DNA of 64,000 bases from Herbidospora sakaeratensis (GCF_001570525.1 NZ_BBXC01000011.1:124001-188000); one strand, 5' to 3'; positions 49,574-58,498 are shown, numbered from the stretch's first letter. Numbers and translations: made by a program. The notes: generated by a model from the sequence alone, not told the origin.

Positions 49574-50148
49574 CCGGGGACCACGATCCCCTCGACGACC
49601 GGCTCCAGTTCGGAGCCGACCGCCATGACCATGACGATCATGCCGGGACGGGGCACCCAGTAGAAGACCTCGATGCCCATCATCATGCCGTGGCGGCCCC
49701 ATTTCCCGGCGATCTCCCGGGGCTCTCCCGCGCCGAACTCGTCCAGCGAGGCCGGGGTGTTCTCGATGTCGGCGCTCCGGTAGACGGAGACCGAGATTCC
49801 GTCGCCGCCGTCCACGAACGGTTTCCCTCCACCGGTGGACCAGAGGGCGGACACACCCGGGAAGTCGTCCTCGTCCGGGGGTTCGTCCGGCGCTCTGATC
49901 AGTCCGGGCGGCAGGTGGGTGACCTGCACGCCGTCGATGATCTGGTCGGCCGGCACGGCGCCCATGCCCGCCACCTGGGGCACGAGCCACCAGCCGGCGG
50001 CGGCCAGCACCGTGGCCAGGAGCGCGGCGAGGCGGGTTCGCCATCTGGTGCGGCGGGCCCGTTGTTCGACGCGTTCGGCCAGGTCGGGAGCGATCATCAG
50101 ATCGGCCGTCTCGGCGGTCATGGCCGCCTTGAGGTCATGTTCCAGCAC
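49570..50148 (-). CDS. Single-pass membrane protein paired with SigE-family sigma factor
   Basis: 192 aa. GTG start with AGGAGG 6 nt upstream, overlapping the sigma gene by 14 nt. A cytoplasmic N-terminus ([20 protein letters not shown]) precedes a helix (about 40-58, [18 protein letters not shown]) and an outside domain. It resembles the putative regulators that accompany SigE-family sigma factors, but no zinc anti-sigma motif (HxxxCxxC) is present, so anti-sigma activity is inference from context. Confidence 0.65.
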   Translation of the reverse strand: MLEHDLKAAMTAETADLMIAPDLAERVEQRARRTRWRTRLAALLATVLAAAGWWLVPQVAGMGAVPADQIIDGVQVTHLPPGLIRAPDEPPDEDDFPGVSALWSTGGGKPFVDGGDGISVSVYRSADIENTPASLDEFGAGEPREIAGKWGRHGMMMGIEVFYWVPRPGMIVMVMAVGSELEPVVEGIVVPG

Positions 50149-50620
50149 TGCTCACCTCCTCACCCAGCAGGGTGCGCAGGCGGGCCATGGCCTTGGCCGT
50201 CTGGCTCTTCACCGTGCCGGTGGAACAGCCGAGGATCTCGGCGGTCTGGCTCTCGGTCAGGTCCTCCCAGTAGCGCAGCACGATCACCGCGCGCTGGCGG
50301 GGCGGCAGGGCGCGCAGGCCGTCCATGAGCACGTGGCGCAGCACCACGTCGTCGGCGGGGGCCGGACGGTCGGGGGGCGATCCCGTGGGGATGATCCGCA
50401 GGATCGCCCGGCGTCTGGCCCGGCTGATGACGGTGTTGACGATGATGCGCCGCACGTAGGGCTCCGGATCGCGATCGTCGATCCGGGACCAGTTGCGGCA
50501 GGCCTTCTCCAGTGCGGCCTGCAGCACGTCTTCGGCCTCGTGGACGGACCCGCAGGTGAGGTACGCCGTCCGCAGCAGGGCGGTGCCCCGGGCGGCGACG
50601 AAGTCCGCGAATCCCGTCAT
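50135..50620 (-). CDS. SigE-family ECF RNA polymerase sigma factor
   Basis: 161 aa. Region 2 (FADFVAARGTALLRTAYLTC, HEAEDVLQAALEKACRNWSR) and region 4 (LPPRQRAVIVLRYWEDLTES, CSTGTVKSQTAKAMARLRTL). Closely related to the sigma gene at 51580-52074, suggesting tandem duplication. It follows the PASTA protein gene by 36 nt and overlaps its own membrane partner downstream. Confidence 0.9.
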   Translation of the reverse strand: MTGFADFVAARGTALLRTAYLTCGSVHEAEDVLQAALEKACRNWSRIDDRDPEPYVRRIIVNTVISRARRRAILRIIPTGSPPDRPAPADDVVLRHVLMDGLRALPPRQRAVIVLRYWEDLTESQTAEILGCSTGTVKSQTAKAMARLRTLLGEEVSSAGT

Positions 50621-50656
50621 GCCCTCACATACGCCTGACCGGGCGGGGAGGTTGCC

Positions 50657-51583
50657 CTACTTCTCCAGGCGGATGTGCTCGATCACCTTGGCGATCTCGG
50701 TGCGGGCGCGCTCCTCGCCGAGCGAGGCGCTGTAGTCGGGGCTGAACAGGACCTGGACCACCTGGTCGCCGGGCAGGTCGCGGCTGGCGGTCAGGGTCGA
50801 GCCGGCGCCGAAGTCGAGCTTCTCGCCACCCTCGCCGTAGTTGGAGACCCAGGTGCCGGGGGCGACCTGCTCGCCGTCGCGGCGCAGCAGGCTCTTGTCG
50901 ACGCCGACGATCACCTGGATGGAGTACATGCCCTCCTCCAGGCCCGCGGTGACGTAGGGCACGGTGGCGGACTTCGGGCCGAAGCCGCCGACGTAGGAGT
51001 CGCCGCCCCACTTGACGCCCTCGGGGAGGTAGCCGACGTGGATGCCCATCCAGGTCAGGCCGTCGCCGAGGTCGCCCAGGTTCGGGTTGACGGGCTTGCC
51101 GTCCTGGGGCTCGGACTCGGGGGAGGCGGTCGGGCCGGGCACCCACGGGGTCTTGATCTGGACGAGCGCCTTCGGGTCGGCGACGGCGCCGGCCTCCGGG
51201 TTGGTCTGGATCACCTTCTCGCCCGCCACCAGGCCCTTGTCGTTCTCTCCCGGCGTCATGAGCATCGGGGTCAGGCCGGCCTGCTCCAGCAGCAGATACG
51301 CCTGCTTGGCGTTCATGCCGACCACGTCGGGCACCACGATGCCGGGCACCGCGATGGCGGGCGCCGAGGCGCCGGCCGCCGGTCCGGCCTGCGGGGTGGT
51401 GTTCGTCAGCACGACGGGCACGGTGACCGCGACGGCGGCGGTCACCAGGACGGCTCCGGCCGTACGGAACCGGACGAGCGAACGGCGCCGGCGGCGCCGG
51501 ACGGCGCTGCCCATCGACGGCGGGGCGTAGACCTCGCCGACCTTGGCGCGCATCGCCTCTTTCAGTGCTTCCTCGACGTTCAT
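50657..51583 (-). CDS. Membrane protein with extracytoplasmic PASTA domain, sigma-factor partner
   Basis: 308 aa. Cytoplasmic N-terminus (VEEALKEAMRAKVGEVYAPP) with an Arg run, a helix (about 40-60, FRTAGAVLVTAAVAVTVPVV), then a PASTA domain at about 82-145 (VPDVVGMNAKQAYLLLEQAG, VIQTNPEAGAVADPKALVQI) and a second outside region of about 150 residues I do not recognise. PASTA domains bind peptidoglycan fragments or beta-lactams in kinases and PBPs. The start overlaps the sigma stop (ATGA), so the two are coupled and probably act together. Confidence 0.8.
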   Translation of the reverse strand: MNVEEALKEAMRAKVGEVYAPPSMGSAVRRRRRRSLVRFRTAGAVLVTAAVAVTVPVVLTNTTPQAGPAAGASAPAIAVPGIVVPDVVGMNAKQAYLLLEQAGLTPMLMTPGENDKGLVAGEKVIQTNPEAGAVADPKALVQIKTPWVPGPTASPESEPQDGKPVNPNLGDLGDGLTWMGIHVGYLPEGVKWGGDSYVGGFGPKSATVPYVTAGLEEGMYSIQVIVGVDKSLLRRDGEQVAPGTWVSNYGEGGEKLDFGAGSTLTASRDLPGDQVVQVLFSPDYSASLGEERARTEIAKVIEHIRLEK

Positions 51584-52074
51584 GCGGGCACTCCTTCAAC
51601 CATCGCTTCACGGATCCTGGCGAGCCCCCGCGCCGCCTGGCTCTTCACCGTGCCGACCGAACACCCCAGCAGGACGGCCGTCTCGGCCTCCGACTGGTCC
51701 TCCCAGTAGCGCAGCACCAGGACGGCCCGCATGCGGGCCGGCAGTTTGCGCAGCTCGGTCAGCATCGCTTCGCGAAGACCGAGGTCGGGACCCTCGACGG
51801 GGGTGTCGGGCGGCGCGGCGAAGGTGATCTCCTGGATCACGCGCCGGCGACGCGAGCGGGTGATGGCGCTGTTGACCACCACTTTCCTGGCGTAGGCCTC
51901 CGGGTTGTCGGCCCGGATGCGGGACCAGTGGCGGTAGACCTTTTCGAGCGCGCCCTGGACCAGATCCTCGGCGTCGTGGGCGCTGGCCCCGCAGACGAGG
52001 ATCGCGGTGCGGAGCAGCGCCGTGCTGCGCGCGGCCACGAACTCGTCGAAGGCCGCTTCGTCTTCATCGGTCAT
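51580..52074 (-). CDS. SigE-family ECF RNA polymerase sigma factor
   Basis: 164 aa. Region 2 FDEFVAARSTALLRTAILVC and AEDLVQGALEKVYRHWSRIR; region 4 LPARMRAVLVLRYWEDQSEA and CSVGTVKSQAARGLARIREA. The ATG at 52074 (MTDEDEAAFDEF) is chosen; the upstream open frame is low-complexity shadow. First gene of a four-gene operon (sigma, PASTA protein, sigma, membrane protein), divergent from the deaminase-like gene with a 73-bp gap. Confidence 0.9.
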   Translation of the reverse strand: MTDEDEAAFDEFVAARSTALLRTAILVCGASAHDAEDLVQGALEKVYRHWSRIRADNPEAYARKVVVNSAITRSRRRRVIQEITFAAPPDTPVEGPDLGLREAMLTELRKLPARMRAVLVLRYWEDQSEAETAVLLGCSVGTVKSQAARGLARIREAMVEGVPA

Positions 52075-52147
52075 GGGCTCCCCTTTCGCTCGTCCACAAC
52101 GCGCGAAGCGGGTGAAGGGTTGAGTGCCGTTGCGGCAGGATATGGAG

Positions 52148-53173
52148 ATGCGGCGCCCACTCGACAGACTCCCCAAGGCACATCTCCACCTGCACTTCAC
52201 CGGCTCGATGCGCCATTCAACCCTCATCGAGCTCGCCCGCGAGCAGGGGGTCCACCTGCCCGACGCGCTGGTGCAGGACTGGCCGCCGCAACTGCACGCC
52301 ACCGACGAACGCGGCTGGTTCCGGTTCCAGCGGCTCTACGACATCGCCCGGTCGGTGCTGCGGCGGCCCGCCGACGTCTACCGGCTGGTCCGCGAGGCGG
52401 CCGAGGACGAAGCCCGCGAGGGGTCGCGGTGGCTGGAGATCCAGGTCGACCCGTCGGGCTACGCCTCGAGGTTCGGCGGCCTGACCGAGACGCTGGAGCT
52501 GGCGCTCGACGCGGCCCGGTTGGCGTCTGCGGCGACGGGGGTCGGGGTCGCGGTGATCGTGGCGGCCAACCGCACCCGCCATCCGCTCGACGCCCGCACC
52601 CTCGCCCGGCTGGCCGCGCAGTACGCCGACAAGGGCGTCGTCGGGTTCGGGTTGTCCAACGACGAGCGGCGCGGCCGGGCCCGCGACTTCGACGCGGCGT
52701 TCCGGATCGCGAAGCGGGCCGGGCTGCTGGCGGTGCCCCACGGCGGCGAACTGCTGGGCGCGGCCTCGGTCGCCGAGTGCGTCGACGACCTGGGGGCCGA
52801 CCGGGTCGGTCACGGCGTACGGGCGGCGGAGAGCCCCCGGCTGATGGAGCGGCTGGCCGACCGGCAGATCACCTGCGAGGTCTGCCCGTTGTCGAACGTG
52901 GGCCTGGGGGTGGCGCGGGGTCCGGAGGACGTACCGCTCAGAAGGCTTTTCGAGGCCGGGGTGCCGATCGCGCTGGGCGCCGACGACCCGCTGCTGTTCG
53001 GGGCCCGGCTGCTGCCGCAGTACGAGCTGGCCAGGGATGTGTACGGCTTCTCCGACGCCGAGCTGGCGGAGCTGGCCCGCCAGTCGATCAGGTCGTCGAC
53101 GGCCCCCGAGCCGGTCCGCAAGGAGATCATCGCCGACATCGACGCCTGGCTGGCGACGCCCCTCGCGGGCTGA
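52148..53173 (+). CDS. Adenosine deaminase-family metal-dependent deaminase
   Basis: 341 aa amidohydrolase-superfamily deaminase. Zinc ligands His14 and His16 lie in PKAHLHLHFTGS; then HGGE with the general-acid Glu, GHGVRAAE, ICEVCPLSN-type CEVCPLSNVG and LGADDP. Two departures from adenosine deaminases: the usual ELHxHLD/E is HLHLHFT (Glu to His, acidic to Thr18) and HAGE is HGGE, so the substrate may not be adenosine. The ATG at 52148 has AGGA 7 nt upstream; two starts lie just before it. Confidence 0.8.
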   Translation: MRRPLDRLPKAHLHLHFTGSMRHSTLIELAREQGVHLPDALVQDWPPQLHATDERGWFRFQRLYDIARSVLRRPADVYRLVREAAEDEAREGSRWLEIQVDPSGYASRFGGLTETLELALDAARLASAATGVGVAVIVAANRTRHPLDARTLARLAAQYADKGVVGFGLSNDERRGRARDFDAAFRIAKRAGLLAVPHGGELLGAASVAECVDDLGADRVGHGVRAAESPRLMERLADRQITCEVCPLSNVGLGVARGPEDVPLRRLFEAGVPIALGADDPLLFGARLLPQYELARDVYGFSDAELAELARQSIRSSTAPEPVRKEIIADIDAWLATPLAG

Positions 53174-53186
53174 GGACCGCACCAGG

Positions 53187-53894
53187 TCAGCGGACCGACT
53201 CGGCGATTCGGCCAGCCTCCTGCAGGGTCGGGACGCCCTCCAGCCTGAGACCGACGCGGCCGAGCTGCCAGATCAGGGTCGGACCGGCCAGCCGGAGCGA
53301 GACCGGCGGCCCGCCGGTGCCGGGCAGGTACTCGATGCCGTGCTGCTGCGGGATCCAGACGCCCGACGTCGTGCCCAGCCAGGTCTGCTGAGGGAAGGGT
53401 TCGCCGAGTTCCTTGTGCCAGACCTCACGCAGGGTGCCGTCGTACTGGTCGAGGCGCACGCCGTCCCAGTACATGCTGACGACCTGACCCCCGTCGGCCA
53501 CCGTGACCTCGTCGGGTTCGCCGAGCGCGGCCGGGACGACCAGCGGGAACGCCACCGCCGCACGGGCGTCGGCCAGCGCGGCGCTCGTCTCGGAGGGCAG
53601 CGGGGAGGGGGAACCCGAGGGCAGCGGCGCGGAGCCGCCGACCTCGATCTCCACCCCGGCGAACCGCAACACCCCGGCGACCGCCGCGCGGCCCTGCGGG
53701 GTGGCGGCGACCAGCACGACCAAGACGGCGGCCACGGCGGCGACCAGCCGTTTGGCAGTGAGACGGCGCTTGGGCGCGGGTTCCCGCAGGGCGGTCAGCA
53801 CCCGGTCGGCCATCGCCTCGGGCGGCGGCGGCACGTGGAGGGACTCGCCCAGGGCACGGAGTTCGGCCTCGAAGGGGTCGTCAGAGGAGTTCAC
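53187..53894 (-). CDS. Single-pass membrane protein, putative regulator of the adjacent ECF sigma factor
   Basis: 235 aa. Cytoplasmic N-terminus (SSDDPFEAELRALGESLHVP), helix at about 48-66 (LVAAVAAVLVVLVAATPQG), then an outside domain with AVAFPLVVPAALGEPDEVTV and QVVSMYWDGVRLDQYDG, resembling DUF4367-type domains. GTG start overlaps the sigma gene by 14 nt. No HxxxCxxC motif. Anti-sigma role is inference from the coupling and topology. Confidence 0.65.
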   Translation of the reverse strand: MNSSDDPFEAELRALGESLHVPPPPEAMADRVLTALREPAPKRRLTAKRLVAAVAAVLVVLVAATPQGRAAVAGVLRFAGVEIEVGGSAPLPSGSPSPLPSETSAALADARAAVAFPLVVPAALGEPDEVTVADGGQVVSMYWDGVRLDQYDGTLREVWHKELGEPFPQQTWLGTTSGVWIPQQHGIEYLPGTGGPPVSLRLAGPTLIWQLGRVGLRLEGVPTLQEAGRIAESVR

Positions 53895-54444
53895 GGTCCA
53901 CCTCCTCCCTCAGGCGTCGCAGGCCCCGGTGGGTGCGGCTCTTCACCGACCCGATCGGGCAGTCGAGGACCTCCGCCGTCTCCGCTTCGGACAACTGCAG
54001 GAAATACCGGCAGACCACCGCTTCGCGTTCCCGATCAGGCAGGGCCCGGACCGCCGCGAGCAGCCGGGCCGACCGGTCGCCCGCCACCGCCGTGTCCTGC
54101 GGATCTTCCGGGCCGCCGCCGTCGCGCACCGCTTCGAGCCGGACCGACAGGTCGGCCCGGCGGCCGCGCGAGCGGGTCGCGTTGTGGGTCTCGTTGGCCA
54201 CGATGCGCAGCAACCACGGCCGGAAGGCCGAGTCGCGCCGGAACGACCTCAGATGACGATAGGCCTTGACGAACGCCTCCTGGACCACGTCCTCGGCCTC
54301 GTCGCCCGCGCCGAGCAGGAACGCCGTGCGGTGGGCGATCGCGGTGTAGCGGGTGACCAGCGCCTCGTAGGCGGTCAGGTCACCGGCGAGCGAACGGCCG
54401 ACCGCTTCGTCGTCGGTCAGAGGGGGAGGGTCATCGGCATTCAT
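53881..54444 (-). CDS. ECF RNA polymerase sigma factor (RpoE type)
   Basis: 187 aa. Region 2: TAYEALVTRYTAIAHRTAFL, DEAEDVVQEAFVKAYRHLRS; region 4: LPDREREAVVCRYFLQLSEA, CPIGSVKSRTHRGLRRLREE. Different from the two SigE-family factors upstream. The ATG lies 14 nt inside the end of the second STAND ATPase gene, and its own end overlaps the membrane protein by 14 nt, so the four genes are translationally coupled. Confidence 0.92.
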   Translation of the reverse strand: MNADDPPPLTDDEAVGRSLAGDLTAYEALVTRYTAIAHRTAFLLGAGDEAEDVVQEAFVKAYRHLRSFRRDSAFRPWLLRIVANETHNATRSRGRRADLSVRLEAVRDGGGPEDPQDTAVAGDRSARLLAAVRALPDREREAVVCRYFLQLSEAETAEVLDCPIGSVKSRTHRGLRRLREEVDRELL

Positions 54445-56461
54445 CGGCGGGATGATTCCACCGCATCGCTCCGGAATTGGGAAGACCGCCCAGGGCGTAT
54501 CCGACGCCGCCGTCGAGGGACATGCGGCGGCCCTCGGCGTACGCCTCCAGGAAATCGTGTTCGCCGAGGACGCGGCGGGTGCGCCGGTCGGTGCGGCCGC
54601 GCGACTCGACGAAGCCGGGCGGGGCGAAGTGGGTCGGCCCGAATTCGGCCCACAACCGCTCCCCCACGCCCAGCAGCCGGGCCGCGCGCACGGCGTCGCC
54701 CATCGCGACGGCGCAGGCGGCCAGGCGTTCGACCGCCATCGCGCCGCCCATCACGTCGCCCAGGCGCCAGATCGTGCGCAGGGAGGCGCGGGCGTAGCGG
54801 TCGGCGGTGACGGCGTCGCCCCGGCCGAGTTCGGCGGCGGCCCTGATCTGGTCGCCCATCGAGCGGGACCACTCCTCGCCGAGCGCCTCGCACGCGGCCC
54901 GCTGACCCTCCAGGACGATCACCGCCTCGTCGGGGTCGCCCCGGCCGATCAGGGCCAGCGCGAGCAGCGCCAGGGCCGACAGGCGGGCGACGTAGCGGCC
55001 GCCGACGCGGTCGAGGTGGTCGATGGCCTCCTCGGCGAGCAGGCGTACGGCGTCGAAGTCGCCCTGGAACAGGGCCAGGCTCGCGGCGCCGGTGCAGGCG
55101 TGGCCGATGGCGGCCGGGTCGTCCTGGGCGAGGGCGGCCTCGCGGGCCTGGGTGAGGCGGATGGCCATCTGGTCGTGGTCGCCCAGGGCGAAGGCGACGA
55201 AGGCGGCGGCCCACAGGGCGCGGGTGCGCTGGGGGCTGCCCGCGGTGTTACGTTCCAACGCCCGGTCGAGGTAGTGGCGGCCCTCGCGGGCGTGGCCGAG
55301 GCAGTACCAGACGAACCACAGGCGGCCCACCAGGTCGAGGCCGATCGGGCTGGCGATGCTCCGGTCGAGGGCCAGGCGCAGGTTCGGCATCTCGCCGCGC
55401 GCCCAGTCTGACCACGCCGCCTGGTTGGGGCCGCACCAGTCGGCCTCGGCGCGGCGGGCCAGCGCGACGTAGTGGTCGCGGTGGCGGAGCATCAGGTGCT
55501 CCTCCTCGCCGAGTTCGCGCAGCCACTCGCGGCCGTAGACGCGGACCGTCTCGAGCATGTGGAACCGTTCGCCGACGACGCACACGACCGACTTGTCGGC
55601 CAGTTTCGCCAGGGTGCCGGGCACGTTGGGCAGCCGGTCGTCGCCGCAGACGTACTGGGCCGCCTCGGTCTCGAACGACCCGGCGAACACCGACAACCGG
55701 GCCCACAACAATCTCTCCTCGGGAGTGCACAGTTCGTGGCTCCAGCCGACCGACGTCCGCAGCGCGGCGTGCCGGCCGGTGCGGCCCCGGTGGCCCGACA
55801 GCAGCGCGAACCGGTCGTCGAGCCGGTCGGCCAGTTCCTTGGGGGTCATCGAGCGCAACCGCCGGGCGGCCAGTTCGATGGCCAGCGGCAGGCCCTCCAT
55901 CCGGTGGCAGAGGTCGGCGACCTCCTCGGTGGAGGTGAAGCCGGGGACGACGGCCGCGGCACGTTCGGCGAACAGGCGCAGCGCGTCGGTCTCGACGAGC
56001 GGGCGCACCCGGAAGACACGCTCGGCCGGATGACCGAGCGGCTGGCGGCTGGTCACCAGGAACCGGACGCCGGGCGCCTTCGCCAGCACCTGGCCGACCA
56101 GGGCGCGGGCGGGCCCGACGAGATGTTCGACCGTGTCGAGCACGATCAGCAGGCGGCTGTCGGCGAGGTGCGCGGCCAGCACCTCGCCCTGGGGACGGAC
56201 CGACTGTTCCGGAAGGCCGAGCGCAGCGGAGACCGCGTGGGCGAGCAGATCGCCGTTGCGCTCGGCGGCCAATTCGGCCACCCGGACCGGCTCCAGGTGA
56301 ACCCCGGCGTGGTGTGCCGCCGCACGGAATGCCAGACGCGTCTTCCCCACGCCGCCCGGACCGGTGAGCGTCACCACGGACGACTCGGTGATCAGTCGGC
56401 CGACCTCGGACAACTCCGCGTCTCGCCCGACGAAGGTACTGGTTTCCGCCGGAAGGTTCAC
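54431..56461 (-). CDS. STAND (NB-ARC-like) ATPase with helical repeats, no DNA-binding domain
   Basis: 676 aa. N-terminal NLPAETSTFVGRDAEL, Walker A GPGGVGKTR, Walker B RLLIVLDTVEHLV, sensor LVTSRQPLGH, MEGLPLAIELAARRLR, then a winged-helix-like stretch (LLWARLSVFAGSFETEAAQY) and a TPR-type C-terminal half. LuxR/AfsR-type regulators share this core but this one lacks both an N-terminal SARP and a C-terminal LuxR HTH. GTG at 56461 is favoured for the family-like start; TTG at 56485, right after the upstream stop, is possible. Overlaps the sigma gene by 14 nt. Confidence 0.82.
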   Translation of the reverse strand: MNLPAETSTFVGRDAELSEVGRLITESSVVTLTGPGGVGKTRLAFRAAAHHAGVHLEPVRVAELAAERNGDLLAHAVSAALGLPEQSVRPQGEVLAAHLADSRLLIVLDTVEHLVGPARALVGQVLAKAPGVRFLVTSRQPLGHPAERVFRVRPLVETDALRLFAERAAAVVPGFTSTEEVADLCHRMEGLPLAIELAARRLRSMTPKELADRLDDRFALLSGHRGRTGRHAALRTSVGWSHELCTPEERLLWARLSVFAGSFETEAAQYVCGDDRLPNVPGTLAKLADKSVVCVVGERFHMLETVRVYGREWLRELGEEEHLMLRHRDHYVALARRAEADWCGPNQAAWSDWARGEMPNLRLALDRSIASPIGLDLVGRLWFVWYCLGHAREGRHYLDRALERNTAGSPQRTRALWAAAFVAFALGDHDQMAIRLTQAREAALAQDDPAAIGHACTGAASLALFQGDFDAVRLLAEEAIDHLDRVGGRYVARLSALALLALALIGRGDPDEAVIVLEGQRAACEALGEEWSRSMGDQIRAAAELGRGDAVTADRYARASLRTIWRLGDVMGGAMAVERLAACAVAMGDAVRAARLLGVGERLWAEFGPTHFAPPGFVESRGRTDRRTRRVLGEHDFLEAYAEGRRMSLDGGVGYALGGLPNSGAMRWNHPADECR

Positions 56462-56485
56462 GGCCGTCAGGGTTTCACGGCGCAA

Positions 56486-58453
56486 TCACGTTTGCGGGGC
56501 GGTGGTGGATAATTCTCTACCTCGGGTGGAAATTTCTAACGCCCGGTCGAGTCCCATCCTCCGGCCGCGTGCCAGCTCGGTCTGATATGCCTCTTCGCCC
56601 AGTTCGAGCACCGCTCTTCTGGCGCATTCGTCGTGGGCGGCGGTGAAGTGGCGGGAGCCGTACAGAGGAGAGCCGACCGACTCCCAGACGACCGCCGCCG
56701 CGCCCTGCAGGAGCGCGCCGCCGGCGGCGTCGCCGGTGCCCACGAGCACCAGCGCGAGCAGTTCGACGTCGAGCACCGTGCCGATCAGATCGTTGAAGAT
56801 CCTGCTGTACGTCAGCGACTCGCGCACCAGCCGCTCGGCCCCGGCGTGGTCGCCCGACCCCCACGCGAGATGGGCCTCGACGTAGCAAACGTAGGCGAGC
56901 ACCCACCGCTCGCCGTGGTCTTCGCACAACCGCCGCACGTCGCGGCAGATCACCCCGGCCGGTTCGAGCCGCCCGGTGAACGCCTGGGCCATGGCCAGCT
57001 CGATCTTGCCCATCAGCACGTGGGTGTCGAGCAGCCCCATGTCCTCGTACTCGGCCAGGGCGTGCAGCAGCAGCGGGATCGCCCGGTCGAGCTCGTCGGC
57101 GAGCATCGCCAGCGCGCCCAGCCGCTGCACCGCGCGGGCCCGCGACCGGTCGTCACCGCGCTCGCGGCACTCGGCCAGCAGGGTGGTGGCCCTGGCGGTG
57201 TCGCCCATCATGATCGCTACATAGCCGGCCACCCACAACGCCTTGGCCCGCTCGGGCGTGGGCGAGGGGTCGGAGTCGAGCACCTGCTCCAGCCAGTGGC
57301 GGCCCTCGCCGAGATGGCCGCAGCAGACCCAGTAGAACCAGAGGGTGGCGGCCAGGTCGAGGCCGTCGCGCTCCTCGCCGGGGGTGGAGACGCAGAACTC
57401 CAGGGCGGCCCGGAAGTTGCCGTGCTCGGCGTTGGTGCGGGCGTAGATCTTCTGCTGGCCGGGCCCGAACCACTGCGACTCGCCACGCCGGGCCAGCCGC
57501 AGGTAGTGGTTCTTGTGCTTGCGGCGCAACCGGTCGGTCTCGTCGGGGCCGAGCCGGTGCAGCCATTCCTCGCCGTAGTCGCGCACGGTGTCGAGCAGCC
57601 GGTACTGCCCGCCGGCGCGGACCACGATCGACCGGTCGACCAGACTGCTGATCAGGCCGAGCAGGGCGTGGGCGGGCAGCGTGCGGTCGGCGCACACCTC
57701 CTCGGCGGCGGCCAGCCCGAACGACCCGGCGAACACCGACAGGCGCGCCCACAGCAGCCGCTCGGCCGGGGAGCACAACTCGTGGCTCAGCCCGATCGCG
57801 GCGCGCAGCCCGTCGAGCAGCCGGAACCGGTCGTCGAGCCGGCGCACCAGTTCCTCGACCGGGAACTCGGCCAGCCGCACGGCGGCCAGCTCGATCGCCA
57901 GCGGAATGCCGTCGAGCCGGTCGCAGAGCCCGGCGTCGTCGCCAACCACCCGCCCGGCCCGGTCGGACAGCAGTTCCAGCGCCTCTGTACGGTTCATCGG
58001 CGCCACCGCGAACAGGTGTTCTCCGGCCACGTCGAGCGGCTGCCTGCTGGTGACCAGCACCCGCAACCCGGGAGCGCCGCGCAGCAGCAGCTCGGCCAGC
58101 TTGGCGCAGGCGTCGACGAGCCGGTCGGCGCCGTCGAGCACCAGCAGCGCCCGCCGCTCGGCCAGATGGGCGGTCAGCACCTCGTCGGCCGGCCGGGTGG
58201 TGCGGTCGGTCAGCCGCATCGCGTCGGCGACGGCGTGGCTGAGCAGATCGGGCTCGCCCACTTTGGCGAGGTCGGCGACGAACACGCCGTCGGGGAAACC
58301 GGCCTGCGCCACGGCCGCGACCCGGCCCGCGAGCCGGGACTTGCCGACGCCGCCCACACCGGTGAGCGTCACCAGGCGGGAGACCTCGAGCAGGCGCGCG
58401 ATCTCGGTGATCTCCGGCTCCCGGCCGATGAAACTGGTCACCTCGGCACGCAT
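56486..58453 (-). CDS. STAND (NB-ARC-like) ATPase with helical repeats, no DNA-binding domain (paralogue)
   Basis: 655 aa, same architecture as the next gene: VTSFIGREPEITEIARLL, Walker A GVGGVGKSR, Walker B ALLVLDGADRLVDA, VTSRQPLDVAGEHLF, DGIPLAIELAAVRLAEF, LLWARLSVFAGSFG, EHGNFRAALEFC and a TPR-like C-terminus (RAKALWVAGYVAIMMGDTAR). No HTH or other effector domain is seen. First gene of the STAND-STAND-sigma-membrane operon; its ATG is 28 nt from a TnpB-type end hairpin. Confidence 0.82.
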   Translation of the reverse strand: MRAEVTSFIGREPEITEIARLLEVSRLVTLTGVGGVGKSRLAGRVAAVAQAGFPDGVFVADLAKVGEPDLLSHAVADAMRLTDRTTRPADEVLTAHLAERRALLVLDGADRLVDACAKLAELLLRGAPGLRVLVTSRQPLDVAGEHLFAVAPMNRTEALELLSDRAGRVVGDDAGLCDRLDGIPLAIELAAVRLAEFPVEELVRRLDDRFRLLDGLRAAIGLSHELCSPAERLLWARLSVFAGSFGLAAAEEVCADRTLPAHALLGLISSLVDRSIVVRAGGQYRLLDTVRDYGEEWLHRLGPDETDRLRRKHKNHYLRLARRGESQWFGPGQQKIYARTNAEHGNFRAALEFCVSTPGEERDGLDLAATLWFYWVCCGHLGEGRHWLEQVLDSDPSPTPERAKALWVAGYVAIMMGDTARATTLLAECRERGDDRSRARAVQRLGALAMLADELDRAIPLLLHALAEYEDMGLLDTHVLMGKIELAMAQAFTGRLEPAGVICRDVRRLCEDHGERWVLAYVCYVEAHLAWGSGDHAGAERLVRESLTYSRIFNDLIGTVLDVELLALVLVGTGDAAGGALLQGAAAVVWESVGSPLYGSRHFTAAHDECARRAVLELGEEAYQTELARGRRMGLDRALEISTRGRELSTTAPQT

Positions 58454-58480
58454 TGACGAATCGTAACTCTTTGCCTTCCT

Positions 58481-58498
58481 CCGGCCCTAGAGGGACCG
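58481..58498. mobile_element. Probable right-end hairpin of an IS200/IS605-type element
   Basis: CGGCCCTAGAGGGACCG forms a short stem with one bulge, right at the 3' end of the TnpB remnant. Elements of this family end in such subterminal hairpins, which also belong to the TnpB guide RNA scaffold. Assignment rests on position and shape. Confidence 0.5.

Noticed and set aside
48413-50044. 543-codon minus-strand frame opposite the aminotransferase
   Set aside because: Antisense shadow; it also collides with the coupled membrane-protein gene at 49570-50148.
49570-50148. Zinc-dependent anti-sigma factor
   Set aside because: No HxxxCxxC motif is present; kept as a membrane protein with a possible regulatory role only.
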